This document shows positions 42,520-50,159 of a stretch of 64,000 nt of DNA, in pieces; position 1 is the stretch's first letter; each line of letters opens with the position of its first letter. The notes beneath the pieces were generated by a model. That model was not told the origin of the DNA and did not search any database. It saw only the letters and a list, made by a program, of their open reading frames with translations. The DNA is taken from assembly GCF_005863245.1 (NCBI RefSeq), contig NZ_VBUT01000006.1:1-64000 (forward strand), written 5' to 3'. Origin of the DNA: Nocardia cyriacigeorgica. Lineage in GTDB: Bacteria; Actinomycetota; Actinomycetes; Mycobacteriales; Mycobacteriaceae. The translations under genes and the position numbers were made by a program.

Positions 42520-43773
42520 ATGACCGCTACGGTCCGCACCGTCGACGTGGCCCGGGTCCGGGCCGATTTCCCGATCCTGAACCGCACGGTCCGGGACGGA
42601 AAACCGTTGGTGTACCTGGACTCCGGCGCCACCTCGCAGCGCCCGCTGGCGGTGCTCGACGCCGAACGCGCCTACATCATGGAGAGCAATTCCGCGGTGC
42701 ATCGCGGCGCGCATCAGCTCTCCGAAGAGGCCACCGACGCCTACGAGGCCGCGCGCTCCGATATCGCGCGGTTCGTCGGCGTCGACGCGGGCGAGATCGT
42801 GTTCACCAAGAACGCGACCGAATCGCTGAACCTGGTCACCAACGCCTTCGGCGACGACCGCTTCCCGTACCACGTGGGCCCCGGCGACGAGATCGTCATC
42901 ACCGAGCTCGAACACCACGCGAATCTGGTGCCGTGGCAGGAGTTGTCGCGCCGCACCGGGGCGACGCTGAAGTGGTACGGCGTCACCGAGGACGGGCGCA
43001 TCGACCTCGATTCGCTGGAACTGACACCGGCGACCAGGGTCGTGGCCTTCACCCACCAGTCCAACGTGACCGGTGCGATCGCGCCCGTCGCCGAACTGGT
43101 GCGCCGCGCGCGCGCCGTCGGCGCCCTCGTGGTGCTCGACGCCTGCCAGTCGGTGCCGCATATGCCGGTCGACTTCCGGGATCTCGACGTCGACTTCGCC
43201 GCGTTCTCCGGGCACAAGATGCTCGGCCCGTCCGGTGTCGGTGTGCTGTTCGGCAAGCGGGCACTGCTCGAGGAAACCCCGCCGTTCCTCACCGGCGGTT
43301 CGATGATCGAGACCGTCACCATGGAACGCAGCACCTACGCGCCGCCGCCGCAGCGGTTCGAGGCCGGTGTACCGATGACCTCGCAGGTGATCGGCCTGGC
43401 CGCGGCCGTGCGGTACCTGGACGCCATCGGCATGGAAGCCGTCGCCGCGCACGAGCACACCCTCGTCGACGCCGCGCTCGCCGGGCTGGGCGAGATCGAC
43501 GGCGTGCGGATCATCGGACCCACCGAGAACGTCGACCGCGGCGGCGCGGTGGCGTTCCTGGTCGACGGTGTGCACGCCCACGACGTCGGCCAGATCCTCG
43601 ACGATCAGGGTGTGGCGATCCGGGTGGGCCACCACTGCGCGTGGCCGCTGCACCGCCGGTTCGGCATCGCCGCCACCGCCCGGGCCTCCTTCGCGGTCTA
43701 CAACACCGTGGACGAGGTCGAGCAGCTGGTCGCCGCCGTGCGGAAGGCGCAGAGCTTCTTCGGAGTTGGATAA
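42520..43773 (+). CDS. sufS: Cysteine desulfurase SufS
   Basis: A 417-residue PLP enzyme that takes sulfur from cysteine. The PLP lysine is in Phe-Ser-Gly-His-Lys-Met-Leu-Gly-Pro-Ser-Gly. The persulfide cysteine is in Arg-Val-Gly-His-His-Cys-Ala-Trp-Pro-Leu. His-Arg-Gly-Ala-His and Glu-His-His-Ala-Asn also fit the group II desulfurase family. It starts two bases after sufC and passes sulfur to SufU. Confidence 0.97.
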   Translation: MTATVRTVDVARVRADFPILNRTVRDGKPLVYLDSGATSQRPLAVLDAERAYIMESNSAVHRGAHQLSEEATDAYEAARSDIARFVGVDAGEIVFTKNATESLNLVTNAFGDDRFPYHVGPGDEIVITELEHHANLVPWQELSRRTGATLKWYGVTEDGRIDLDSLELTPATRVVAFTHQSNVTGAIAPVAELVRRARAVGALVVLDACQSVPHMPVDFRDLDVDFAAFSGHKMLGPSGVGVLFGKRALLEETPPFLTGGSMIETVTMERSTYAPPPQRFEAGVPMTSQVIGLAAAVRYLDAIGMEAVAAHEHTLVDAALAGLGEIDGVRIIGPTENVDRGGAVAFLVDGVHAHDVGQILDDQGVAIRVGHHCAWPLHRRFGIAATARASFAVYNTVDEVEQLVAAVRKAQSFFGVG

Positions 43774-43776
43774 GTC

Positions 43777-44274
43777 ATGCGCATGGAGCAGATGTACCAG
43801 GAAGTGATCCTGGACCACTACAAACACCCGCATCACCGCGGGCTTCGGGAGCCGTACGGTGCCGAGGTGCACCACGTGAACCCGACCTGCGGCGACGAGG
43901 TGACCCTGCGCGTCCAGCTGGACGACAACGGCGACGTCGCCGATGTGTCCTACGAGGGGCAGGGCTGTTCGATCAGCCAGGCCGCCACCTCGATCCTCAC
44001 CGATCAGGTGATCGGACTACCGGTGCAGCAGGCGCTGAAGGTGGTCGACTCCTACAACGAGATGATCTCCAGCCGCGGCACCGTCGAGGGCGATGAGGAC
44101 ATGATCGGCGACGGCATCGCGCTGGCGGGCGTCGCCAAATACCCGGCGCGGGTCAAATGCGCGCTGCTCGGCTGGATGGCGTTCAAGGACGCGGTGGTCC
44201 GCATCACCTCCGCCGAGGACGCCAAGCGGACAATGGGCAGTGATCCGTCCACGAATGGGGAACGTCATGAGTGA
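43777..44274 (+). CDS. sufU: SufU sulfur-transfer protein
   Basis: A 165-residue IscU-fold protein. Conserved zinc/sulfur cysteines are in Asn-Pro-Thr-Cys-Gly-Asp, Gly-Gln-Gly-Cys-Ser-Ile-Ser and Val-Lys-Cys-Ala-Leu-Leu-Gly-Trp. It accepts persulfide sulfur from SufS in Gram-positive SUF systems. It overlaps the sufT start by eight bases. Confidence 0.95.
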   Translation: MRMEQMYQEVILDHYKHPHHRGLREPYGAEVHHVNPTCGDEVTLRVQLDDNGDVADVSYEGQGCSISQAATSILTDQVIGLPVQQALKVVDSYNEMISSRGTVEGDEDMIGDGIALAGVAKYPARVKCALLGWMAFKDAVVRITSAEDAKRTMGSDPSTNGERHE

Positions 44275-44638
44275 AACAGAGACCACCGAAGCCGCCGCGC
44301 CGGCCGAACTGTCGGCCGAGGAGATCAAGCACCTCGAAGACATCGAGGAGGCGATGCGTGACGTCGTCGACCCCGAACTCGGCATCAATGTCGTCGACCT
44401 CGGGTTGGTCTACGGCATGCAGGTGGATCAGGACAATGTCGCCACCCTCGACATGACCCTCACCTCCGCCGCCTGCCCGCTGACCGACGTCATCGAGGAC
44501 CAGTCCCGCAACGCCCTGGTGCGCAGCGGTCTGGTCGAGGACCTGAAGATCAACTGGGTCTGGATGCCGCCGTGGGGTCCGGACAAGATCACCGACGACG
44601 GGCGCGAACAGCTGCGTGCCCTCGGGTTCACCGTCTAG
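44267..44638 (+). CDS. sufT: SufT/MIP18-family Fe-S assembly factor
   Basis: A 123-residue protein of the DUF59/MIP18 family: Asp-Val-Val-Asp-Pro-Glu-Leu-Gly-Ile-Asn-Val-Val-Asp-Leu-Gly-Leu, then Thr-Ser-Ala-Ala-Cys-Pro-Leu with the conserved cysteine. It supports maturation or insertion of Fe-S clusters. The ATG lies inside the end of sufU. It ends the suf operon, as Rv1466 does. Confidence 0.92.
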   Translation: MSETETTEAAAPAELSAEEIKHLEDIEEAMRDVVDPELGINVVDLGLVYGMQVDQDNVATLDMTLTSAACPLTDVIEDQSRNALVRSGLVEDLKINWVWMPPWGPDKITDDGREQLRALGFTV

Positions 44639-44659
44639 CCGGAACCCTTTCGTTCTCCC

Positions 44660-44689
44660 GTGACCACCGTGCCCGAGCACGGTGGTCAC
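44660..44689. terminator. Terminator hairpin after suf operon
   Basis: Perfect 12-base arms GTGACCACCGTG and CACGGTGGTCAC enclose the loop CCCGAG, 21 bases after the sufT stop. There is no T tract. The long GC-rich stem and position support a terminator. Confidence 0.7.
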
Positions 44690-44970
44690 GGTCGTTTCCG
44701 CGCTGTGTTCGATGCGCACCGCGCGGCGGTGGCGGCACGTGGGCATGTCACCCGGAGCGCAACCCTGCCGCCGCGTGCACGGTGGCCCACCCGGCCAGGC
44801 TCGGCGTCCGCAGACTCGCCCGCCGGTGCACCGCGGCTGCGGTCGCGCGGCTGTCCTCGTCGAGCAGAAATCCTCCGGCATGCCCCACTACCGGGATGTG
44901 CGCTAGTGCTCCGTCGTTCACGACGGAGGTGAAGGCGCACGCGGGCGGTCCACGAGGGTTCGAGCGTGCC

Positions 44971-45065
44971 TTAGTCGGGCGGGTTCTGCTGCTCGATGTA
45001 CTGCTGCAGCATCGAGGTGGGGGCTCCGTCCACGGTCCGGCGAAGTAGGAGCCGGACCAGAGGCG
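44971..45065 (-). pseudogene. tnpA (Y1 transposase) C-terminal fossil
   Basis: The minus strand reads Thr-Val-Asp-Gly-Ala-Pro-Thr-Ser-Met-Leu-Gln-Gln-Tyr-Ile-Glu-Gln-Gln-Asn-Pro then stop, the typical C-terminus of IS200 TnpA. Just upstream, in a frame shifted by one base, lies Leu-Trp-Ser-Gly-Ser-Tyr-Phe-Ala-Gly, the segment that should precede it. Everything further upstream, including the catalytic HUH and Tyr region, is missing. The gene is therefore deleted and frameshifted. Confidence 0.7.
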
Positions 45066-45087
45066 TTGACCGCGATAGATTTGCGGG

Positions 45088-46236
45088 GTGCAGCTCCGTT
45101 ACCGGTACCGCCTCAACCCCACCCCGGGGCATCGGGTGGCACTGGCGCGGGCGTTCGGGTGCGCTCGGGTCGTGTTCAACGACGCCGTCGCAGCACGGGA
45201 GGCAGCCCGACGGGCCGGTCTGCCGTTGCCGAAGGATGGGGAGCTGTCGAAAGCTCTCACAGCGGCAAAGGCCACGCCCGAACGAGCGTGGCTGGGTGAG
45301 GTGTCGTCGGTGGTGTTGCAGCAGGCGCTCGCCGACGCGAACACCGCCTACCGCAACTTCTTCGCGTCGGTCACCGGAAAACGTCAAGGCCCGCGACTCG
45401 GCCCGCCCAGGTTCCGGTCCCGCCGCGACAACCGGCAAACGATCCGGTTCACCCGCAACGCCCGCTTCGCGGTGACGGCGAGCGGGAAGCTGCGGCTGCC
45501 GAAGATCGGGGACGTCCCGGTCCGGTGGTCGAGGCAGCTACCGGCCCCGCCGTCGTCGGTGACGGTCATCAAGGACGCGGCAGGCCGGTATTTCGCCAGC
45601 TTCGTCGTCGAGGTGGACCCCGAGCCAATGCCCGAGGTCGATGCGGAGGTGGGTATCGACCTCGGGTTGGCCGTATTCGCGGTGTTGTCGAACGGCAAGA
45701 CCATCCGGTCTCCGAAGTTCTTCCGGCAGGCCGAACGTCGGCTCCGGAAGGCCCAGCGGAATCTGTCCCGAAAAGAAGAGGGCTCGAAAAACCGGGCCAA
45801 GGCTCGGGTGAAGGTCGCCCGGGCGCATGCCCGGGTGCGGGACGCGCGGCTGGATTTCGCGCACCAGCAGGCCATGGCAGTGATCCGCGAGAATCAAGCG
45901 GTCTATGTCGAGGACTTGTGTGTGTCCGGGCTGGCCCGAACCCGCCTGGCGAAGTCGGTGCACGATGCCGGCTGGGGCTTGTTCCTGCGCCTGATAAGGG
46001 AGAAAGCCGCCCGGTACGGACGCACCGTCGTGAAGGTCAACCGCTGGTTCCCGTCGTCGCAGATCTGCTCGACGTGCGGCCGGGTCGATGGACCGAAACC
46101 CCTGCAGGTGCGCACCTGGACGTGCCCGTGTGGGGTGGTCCACGACCGGGATCTCAACGCCGCCATCAACATTCTCGCCGCCGGACGGGCGGAGAGACGA
46201 AACGCCTGCGGAGAGACGGTCAGCCTCCCCGCGTGA
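45088..46236 (+). CDS. tnpB: TnpB RNA-guided nuclease of IS605-type element
   Basis: This 382-residue RuvC-type nuclease starts at GTG. Catalytic residues are visible: Asp191 in Gly-Ile-Asp-Leu-Gly-Leu-Ala, Glu275 in Tyr-Val-Glu-Asp-Leu, and Asp in His-Asp-Arg-Asp-Leu-Asn-Ala-Ala-Ile-Asn (353-355). A zinc ribbon has Cys327-x2-Cys330 and Cys346-x-Cys348. Arg-Tyr-Arg-Leu-Asn-Pro-Thr starts the protein, as usual. TnpB uses an RNA from the element's right end to guide DNA cutting. All key residues are intact, so it is probably active even though tnpA is lost. Confidence 0.88.
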   Translation: MQLRYRYRLNPTPGHRVALARAFGCARVVFNDAVAAREAARRAGLPLPKDGELSKALTAAKATPERAWLGEVSSVVLQQALADANTAYRNFFASVTGKRQGPRLGPPRFRSRRDNRQTIRFTRNARFAVTASGKLRLPKIGDVPVRWSRQLPAPPSSVTVIKDAAGRYFASFVVEVDPEPMPEVDAEVGIDLGLAVFAVLSNGKTIRSPKFFRQAERRLRKAQRNLSRKEEGSKNRAKARVKVARAHARVRDARLDFAHQQAMAVIRENQAVYVEDLCVSGLARTRLAKSVHDAGWGLFLRLIREKAARYGRTVVKVNRWFPSSQICSTCGRVDGPKPLQVRTWTCPCGVVHDRDLNAAINILAAGRAERRNACGETVSLPA

Positions 46237-46327
46237 GTGGGCAGCACGACTCTGTGAAACAGGAACCCACCGAGAGCGCCACGGCGCTGGTAGGAATCCC
46301 CGGCCTTCAGGCCGAGGAGGACGTCAA
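46237..46327 (+). ncRNA. Putative omega RNA 3' scaffold / right end of the element
   Basis: Directly after tnpB lie two hairpins: AGCGCC-AC-GGCGCT (46275-46288) and a CCCCGGCC/GGCCGAGG stem (46298-46317), then GAGGACGTCAA. In TnpB systems the guide RNA scaffold spans the tnpB 3' end and the right end, and the guide starts directly after the element. The guide would therefore begin near 46328. The RNA is inferred, not seen expressed. Confidence 0.5.
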
Positions 46328-46342
46328 CTTTCCGGTGATCTG

Positions 46343-46621
46343 TTACGGATTCCGAAACGACAGATCCGTTCGCGCGGGCGTTCCCAGGACCGCACGCGCC
46401 GCAGTGCGAGTCGCTTCCGAGGGCGCGGTGCCGGACCGGGCTTCGCGGATCAGCAGGCCGATGGTCGGGTCGTCGCCGAGTTCCGCCACTACGACGTCCC
46501 CGACCAGATTCGCCACGGTTTCCAGCGCCCGCCCGCTCAACTCGCCCACCTGTATCCCGGCGCGCTTCTCCGGGCCCACGGCATAGGCGATCAGCAGGTC
46601 GAGCACGGCCTCCATATCCAC
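46343..46621 (-). CDS. Conserved hypothetical protein (92 residues)
   Basis: A GTG at 46621 is preferred because AGGAGG lies eight bases before it; the frame is open to 46648. The product begins Val-Asp-Met-Glu-Ala-Val-Leu-Asp-Leu-Leu-Ile-Ala-Tyr-Ala, has an acidic helix with Gly-Arg-Ala-Leu-Glu-Thr-Val-Ala, then Ala-Glu-Leu-Gly-Asp-Asp-Pro-Thr-Ile-Gly-Leu-Leu. It is helical and soluble. No family is recognised. Its stop is 15 bases from the right end of the IS element, so the insertion may have trimmed or extended its C-terminus. Confidence 0.5.
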   Translation of the reverse strand: MDMEAVLDLLIAYAVGPEKRAGIQVGELSGRALETVANLVGDVVVAELGDDPTIGLLIREARSGTAPSEATRTAARAVLGTPARTDLSFRNP

Positions 46622-47178
46622 GCCCAGCCCCTCCTGTCTTTCCCGCACCCCGTGTTGTCGTGTACCCGGTCATCGCGCCGACGGGACGGCTGAGCAAAGT
46701 CTGGCAGACGGCCGGACTCGTCGGCGGCATTCGCCCGACATCGCCGCGTAGTCGGCGCCCGGGCTGGAATCCGGCTGTCCTCGAACACACCGACCGGGCG
46801 GTCCGAAACTGCCGTCACCACCGCTGACGTGCGATAACGGGATCCCCACCGCCACAACGGATCGCGTTCTGTGAGTCCGCCTTGCCAGTTCGGCGGAGAG
46901 TTCGCGGCAATGCTGCTAGGGTGGGCGAGTCGTCGGGTTCCGGGCTGTCGGGCCGGTGCGTTCCGTTGGCTCGGCGGTCGATCGAAGTGCTTGTCCGGCG
47001 GTTGCTTTCGGGCAGCCGTCGGGGGTGTTCGATGCTCTGCCGGGTGCCCGACGTCAAACCTCATCCGGCCAGGGGTGCAGTCATGGTCGGGCGTCACGAG
47101 GAAGGCGAAACGAAGCGCTGTGGCAGCAGGCTGTGGCATCTTGTGGCGCTCCCTCGAGCCCCGTCAACGAGAGAGCTG
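46622..47178. other. Long leader region before conservon
   Basis: This is a 557-base gap. Frames here are Arg-rich and not gene-like, although the conservon kinase frame is open back to 46882. A GCTAGGGTGGG sequence (TAGGGT at 46917-46922) resembles the -10 boxes near tkt and the Uma2 gene and may be the conservon promoter, leaving an approximately 250-base leader. No riboswitch is recognised. Confidence 0.4.
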
Positions 47179-48801
47179 ATGAATCTGAATATCGCCGTGC
47201 TGGTTCCGTGGATCTTGGCTCCTGCTCTCGTCCTCGCGGTGGCCTGGTACGCGGTGCGGGCGGTACGGGAGCAGAAGACCCGCGCCGACGCGCTGGAGCG
47301 AGACCTCGGCATCCGCGAAGAGATCCTCGAGCGGTTCGCCACCACCACGCTGCCGTCGCTCACCGAATCCGTGCGCAGGCATGAGCAGCCCGCGAGCATC
47401 GTCGAAGTCCCCGAGGGTCTGGAGGATTCGCGATTCGCGCAGATCATGCGCTGGGTGTCGGAACGCATCGCCGAGGACATGCGCGGGATCCAGAGCGAAA
47501 CCAGGGAAAACACGGTCCGTGAGGCCGAAGAGCAGACCCATCGCGCGGTCACCGCGGCCGAGGCGAGCGTGCGCGCCGAAGAGGCCGCCAAGCGCGAGAA
47601 GGCCGAAACCGCCGCCCGAGAGGCCACCAGCGCCGCGGTGCGCTCGTTCGGCACCTCGGTGGTCAGCCTCGGCGCCGACGTGAGCCAGGTGGTCAGCGCC
47701 GCGCTACGCGAACACCGCGACGACGACGTCTACGAAACCCTCATCCGCATCGACCACACCGTGCAGCAGATGATCCGCCAGGCGCAGTCCTACGTGATCG
47801 TCTGCGGTGGTCTGCCCGGCCGCCGCTGGCCCGCGCAGTCGCTCACCGACGTCGTCGGTGGCGCGATCGGCCGTGTGCGCGACTTCCTGCGGGTGCGTTC
47901 GGGCCAGCTGGACCGGGTGGTGATCAGCCGTTCGGTGGAACCGCTGGTGCACACCCTGGCCGCGCTGATCGACAACGCGCTGCGCTACTCGCCGCCCACC
48001 TCCTACGTCGACGTGAGCTTCCAGGAAGGCCATCACGGCGTCACCGTGATCGTCGACGACGCCGGTGTGCGGATGAACGCCGAGCAGATGGAGGAGGCCA
48101 GGCAGGTGCTCGCGCACGAGCGCTCGGTCGACATCCACCAGCTCGGCCCGGCCCCCAAGGTGGGCTTCCCCGGTATCGCCGCACTGGCCCGCCGCTACGG
48201 CTTCACCGTCTACATCGACGGCCCCAACGCCTACGGCGGTATGCGCGCCATGGTGTACATCCCCGAATCGCTGCTGGTGAGCCCGCGCGCACCGCAGGCG
48301 GGTGAGTCCGCGCCCGCCCCGGCGGGCCTGTCGTCGGCGCCTGCCGCGCTGCCGTCGGGTCCGGCTGCCGCTGTGCTGCACGGGGAATCGGCGCCCGCGG
48401 GAGCCCGGGTCCGGGAATCGGCGCCGCTGGCCGCCGTCACCAGCATGCCCGCCCCCACCACCACCGGGCAGTCGCCTGCGGTGCGTTCGACCACCCTCGG
48501 ATCGGCCGCGGGGAGCGGCACGACCGAGTCGCCGATGCGTTCCACGATGACGGGGGGCAATGCGATGACCGGGCTGTCCGACCTTCCGGACACCGACGAC
48601 CGGCCCACGATGACCGACGTCACCACGGGCGGGCTGCCCAAGCGCCGCCGCCGCGCCGTCGCGGTGGTTCCGCCGGTCGCTTCGCACAGCCCGAGCACCG
48701 AACCGGGCAAGCCCCGGCCCGAGATCGCCGCCGCTTGGCAGAGCGGCTCCAAGAGCGGCCGCGCCGCCGCAACCGACGACACCGAAGGGATGACATCCTG
48801 A
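47179..48801 (+). CDS. Conservon sensor histidine-kinase-like protein (CvnA)
   Basis: A 540-residue membrane protein. One N-terminal transmembrane helix (residues about 5-27) is followed by a long coiled coil rich in Glu/Ala/Arg (about 30-180). Next comes a histidine-kinase-like ATPase domain with the N-box Leu-Ile-Asp-Asn-Ala-Leu-Arg-Tyr-Ser-Pro-Pro and an Asp-Asp-Ala-Gly loop. The last 190 residues are a disordered Ala/Pro/Ser tail. The ATG follows GAGAG. It heads the kinase-roadblock-DUF742-GTPase operon (Streptomyces conservon). A phosphoacceptor is not evident; His-Thr-Val-Gln-Gln is the nearest candidate. Confidence 0.88.
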   Translation: MNLNIAVLVPWILAPALVLAVAWYAVRAVREQKTRADALERDLGIREEILERFATTTLPSLTESVRRHEQPASIVEVPEGLEDSRFAQIMRWVSERIAEDMRGIQSETRENTVREAEEQTHRAVTAAEASVRAEEAAKREKAETAAREATSAAVRSFGTSVVSLGADVSQVVSAALREHRDDDVYETLIRIDHTVQQMIRQAQSYVIVCGGLPGRRWPAQSLTDVVGGAIGRVRDFLRVRSGQLDRVVISRSVEPLVHTLAALIDNALRYSPPTSYVDVSFQEGHHGVTVIVDDAGVRMNAEQMEEARQVLAHERSVDIHQLGPAPKVGFPGIAALARRYGFTVYIDGPNAYGGMRAMVYIPESLLVSPRAPQAGESAPAPAGLSSAPAALPSGPAAAVLHGESAPAGARVRESAPLAAVTSMPAPTTTGQSPAVRSTTLGSAAGSGTTESPMRSTMTGGNAMTGLSDLPDTDDRPTMTDVTTGGLPKRRRRAVAVVPPVASHSPSTEPGKPRPEIAAAWQSGSKSGRAAATDDTEGMTS

Positions 48802-49235
48802 TGGGCTCACCGAGAACTGTTGTCACCGACAGCACCAACAAGCTCGGCTGGTTACTCGAGGACCTCGAGATTCCCGGCGTCCGCTTCGCGGTCCTGCTGT
48901 CCGACGACGGGCTGCGGATCGCGCACTCCAGCGGAGTCGCCAAAGACGACGCGGAGCGTTTCGCCGCCGCGGCGTCGGGTCTGCGTTCGCTCGGCAAGGC
49001 GCTCGGTGAGTTCTGCGGCGGCGCCGGTAACGGCGTGCGGCAGAACATGACCGAGTACGACCAGGGGATGATCCTCATCACCGCGGCCGGCGAGGGCGCC
49101 CTGCTGGGGGTGTCCACCACCACCGACATCGACGTGGGCCTCATCGCGCACCGGATGAACGAGCTGGCCGACCGCGTCGGCCACGAACTCGGCAGCCAGC
49201 CGCGCGGGAGCGTTGACGGCGGCGAAATGTCATGA
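48801..49235 (+). CDS. Roadblock/LC7 protein (CvnB)
   Basis: A 144-residue protein with the roadblock fold: Leu-Gly-Trp-Leu-Leu-Glu-Asp-Leu-Glu-Ile-Pro-Gly-Val-Arg, Val-Leu-Leu-Ser-Asp-Asp-Gly-Leu, and a final Arg-Met-Asn-Glu-Leu-Ala helix. Roadblock proteins act as GTPase regulators. Its ATG overlaps the kinase stop by one base, and its stop overlaps the DUF742 start. Confidence 0.92.
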   Translation: MGSPRTVVTDSTNKLGWLLEDLEIPGVRFAVLLSDDGLRIAHSSGVAKDDAERFAAAASGLRSLGKALGEFCGGAGNGVRQNMTEYDQGMILITAAGEGALLGVSTTTDIDVGLIAHRMNELADRVGHELGSQPRGSVDGGEMS

Positions 49236-49579
49236 GCGGGCCGCGGCGTGATCCCGACCTGGTCCGCGCCTACGTGCGGACCAGGGGACGCTCGCGTCCG
49301 ACGCGTGAATTGGACCTGGTCACCCTCGTCGTCGCCGTACAGAAACCGGGGCCGGGAACGAGCCCCGACGCGCGGCGAGTGGCCGACGTCTGTGCCCACG
49401 GTGCGCTGTCGATCGCCGAGATAGCCGCCTACCTGGACCTGCCGCCCTCGGTGGTCAAGATCCTCGCCGCCGACCTCCTCGACACCGAACACCTCGCCAT
49501 ACCCACACCGGCCGAATCACTGCCGGAGATAGCTTTGCTCCAGGAGGTTCTCAATGGGCTCCGTGCTCTCCCGGCCTGA
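49232..49579 (+). CDS. DUF742 protein (CvnC)
   Basis: This 115-residue basic protein has the DUF742 marks: Leu-Val-Arg-Ala-Tyr-Val-Arg-Thr-Arg-Gly-Arg-Ser-Arg-Pro, Ile-Ala-Glu-Ile-Ala-Ala-Tyr-Leu-Asp-Leu-Pro and Val-Val-Lys-Ile-Leu, a winged-helix-like pattern. It overlaps both neighbours (ATGA with roadblock, 26 bases with the GTPase). It is the third standard conservon part; mechanism unknown. Confidence 0.92.
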   Translation: MSGPRRDPDLVRAYVRTRGRSRPTRELDLVTLVVAVQKPGPGTSPDARRVADVCAHGALSIAEIAAYLDLPPSVVKILAADLLDTEHLAIPTPAESLPEIALLQEVLNGLRALPA

Positions 49580-50159
49580 CCGCACCGTCGACTATGTGCC
49601 GGAGACCGTGACCCGATCGGTGAAACTGCTCGTCGCCGGGAATTTCGGCGTCGGCAAGACCACCTTCGTCAGCAGTGTTTCCGAGATCAAGCCGCTTCGC
49701 ACGGAGGAAACCATCACCCAGGCCAGCGTCGGCATCGACGATATGGCCGGTCTGCCCGGCAAACTTCAGACCACGGTGGCGATGGATTTCGGGCGCATCA
49801 CGCTCAATCCCGAACTGGCGCTGTACCTGTTCGGCACGCCGGGCCAGCAGCGTTTCGTGCCGCTGTGGGAAGAGCTGGCCCGCGGTGCGCTCGGGGCGCT
49901 GGTCCTGGTCGACACCCGCCGGATCGAGAAGTCCGACGAGGTGTTGTCGGTGCTCGAGGAACGCGGTGTGCCGTATGCGGTGGGCGTCAACGAGTTCGAG
50001 GGCGCCAACCGCTTCCCGCTCGCCGAGATCCGGGACGCGCTCGACCTCACCCCGGACACGCCGTTGACCGCTCTGGACGCACGTGACCGAGGCACGTGCC
50101 TGCGCTCGCTGATCATGCTCGTCGAATTCCTGTTCCATCGACTGGAGTCTCGTCTTTGA
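49554..50159 (+). CDS. Conservon small GTPase (CvnD)
   Basis: A 201-residue Ras-like GTPase: P-loop Gly-Asn-Phe-Gly-Val-Gly-Lys-Thr-Thr, G3 Phe-Gly-Thr-Pro-Gly-Gln-Gln and G5-like Leu-Asp-Ala-Arg-Asp. The G4 site reads Val-Asn-Glu-Phe-Glu instead of Asn-Lys-x-Asp, so guanine specificity may be atypical. AGGAGG lies before its ATG inside the DUF742 gene. The stop overlaps the first P450 (TTGA). It probably switches between the membrane kinase/roadblock complex and cytoplasmic partners. Confidence 0.92.
   Translation: MGSVLSRPDRTVDYVPETVTRSVKLLVAGNFGVGKTTFVSSVSEIKPLRTEETITQASVGIDDMAGLPGKLQTTVAMDFGRITLNPELALYLFGTPGQQRFVPLWEELARGALGALVLVDTRRIEKSDEVLSVLEERGVPYAVGVNEFEGANRFPLAEIRDALDLTPDTPLTALDARDRGTCLRSLIMLVEFLFHRLESRL

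Larger units (their letters stand above)
44900..46327 (+). mobile_element. IS200/IS605-type element with intact tnpB and decayed tnpA
   Basis: The left side has a perfect hairpin, CTCCGTCG-TTCA-CGACGGAG (44909-44928), followed by a minus-strand tnpA fossil. The centre is an intact tnpB. The right side has paired hairpins and ends near GTCAA (46323-46327), as in actinobacterial IS605-type right ends I recall. The left boundary is uncertain by tens of bases. With tnpA broken, the element cannot move by itself. It is inserted between the suf operon and the 92-residue gene at 46343. Confidence 0.6.

Noticed and set aside
44682..44906. Plus-strand 74-residue frame downstream of suf
   Set aside because: It starts inside the terminator hairpin, is Arg/Pro-rich and has no ribosome-binding site.
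46882..47178. N-terminal extension of the conservon kinase
   Set aside because: The open extension is low-complexity and Arg-rich; the ATG at 47179 places a transmembrane helix at the N-terminus, as in the family.
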